Shown: one piece after another, positions 39,626 to 39,630 of the stretch
Numbering within the stretch: the first letter of the stretch is position 1
How the letters are laid out: each line of letters starts with the position of its first letter
Virus record (IMG/VR): IMGVR_UViG_3300027759_000183
Location: 1 to 39,630 of that record
Direction: 5' to 3' (one strand)
Length of the DNA: 39,630 nt
From: a virus
Position numbers and translations under genes: made by a program
The notes under the pieces: model-generated
The model's database searches: none
What the model saw: the letters and a program-made list of their open reading frames with translations, nothing else
Told to the model about the DNA's origin: nothing

Positions 39626-39630
39626 TTTAT

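Overview
The window reads as an essentially complete genome of a virulent, podovirus-like, tailed double-stranded DNA phage that most likely infects an AT-rich actinobacterium, probably a freshwater planktonic one of the Nanopelagicales (acI) type. Evidence for the host group is a WhiB-type Fe-S regulator, a DUF4192-like protein, an N4-gp56-like major capsid protein with actinophage-type neighbours, an actinobacterial-style transglycosylase, and modest GC content. No integrase, excisionase or lysogeny repressor was recognised. No tape-measure gene and no tail-sheath gene were seen. A 1,626-residue probable internal protein and a 731-residue tail protein instead suggest a short tail. Host and morphotype are inferences.

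Layout. Positions 1-38 and 39590-39625 both carry a (TC)n tract ending in TTATAG, which suggests that the contig ends overlap or that the molecule is circular. Positions 108-296 hold a leftward gene that would continue the leftward cluster at the right end (39571 to 37364) if the ends join. Positions 474-1616 hold three small rightward early-type genes, the first two behind a duplicated 47-bp leader. Positions 1617-2249 are a gene-free stretch rich in inverted repeats. Positions 2250-27915 are the packaging, virion and lysis block: large terminase, portal, three large virion proteins, scaffold, major capsid protein, a run of tiny basic and Cys-containing proteins, a fibre module (BppU-like, collagen-like, glycine-rich, cyanophage-type fibre proteins) with an embedded glycosyltransferase, tail protein, membrane protein, CHAP endolysin and holin. 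A strong terminator follows at 27941-27972.

Positions 27951-28295 carry two small leftward Cys-rich genes convergent with that terminator. Positions 28457-37275 form a long, tightly coupled rightward operon. It contains an HslV/proteasome-beta-like Ntn hydrolase, a Cas4/RecB-like Fe-S nuclease, a zinc-finger protein, WhiB, a DnaB/RecA-like ATPase, two glycosyltransferases and an NDP-sugar epimerase, a Holliday junction resolvase, a primase split into zinc-ribbon and TOPRIM genes, an Nmad1 (DUF1599) protein, a sigma-like factor, a PD-(D/E)XK nuclease and zinc-ribbon proteins. A bidirectional terminator at 37280-37301 separates this from the leftward cluster (37364-39571) of a secreted transglycosylase and about ten very small genes, several of them zinc ribbons. 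Those between 37716 and 39278 are coupled by ATGA, TTGA, TAATG or short overlaps.

How it works together. The central operon supplies replication and recombination (helicase, split primase, nuclease, resolvase) and transcription control (WhiB, sigma-like factor). No DNA polymerase was recognised, so the phage probably relies on the host replicase. The left block builds and packages the virion and lyses the cell. The most unusual content is the proteasome-like peptidase with an intact Thr1/Asp17 signature, the Thr-rich collagen fibre directly followed by a glycosyltransferase, the split primase, and the dense set of micro zinc-ribbon genes.
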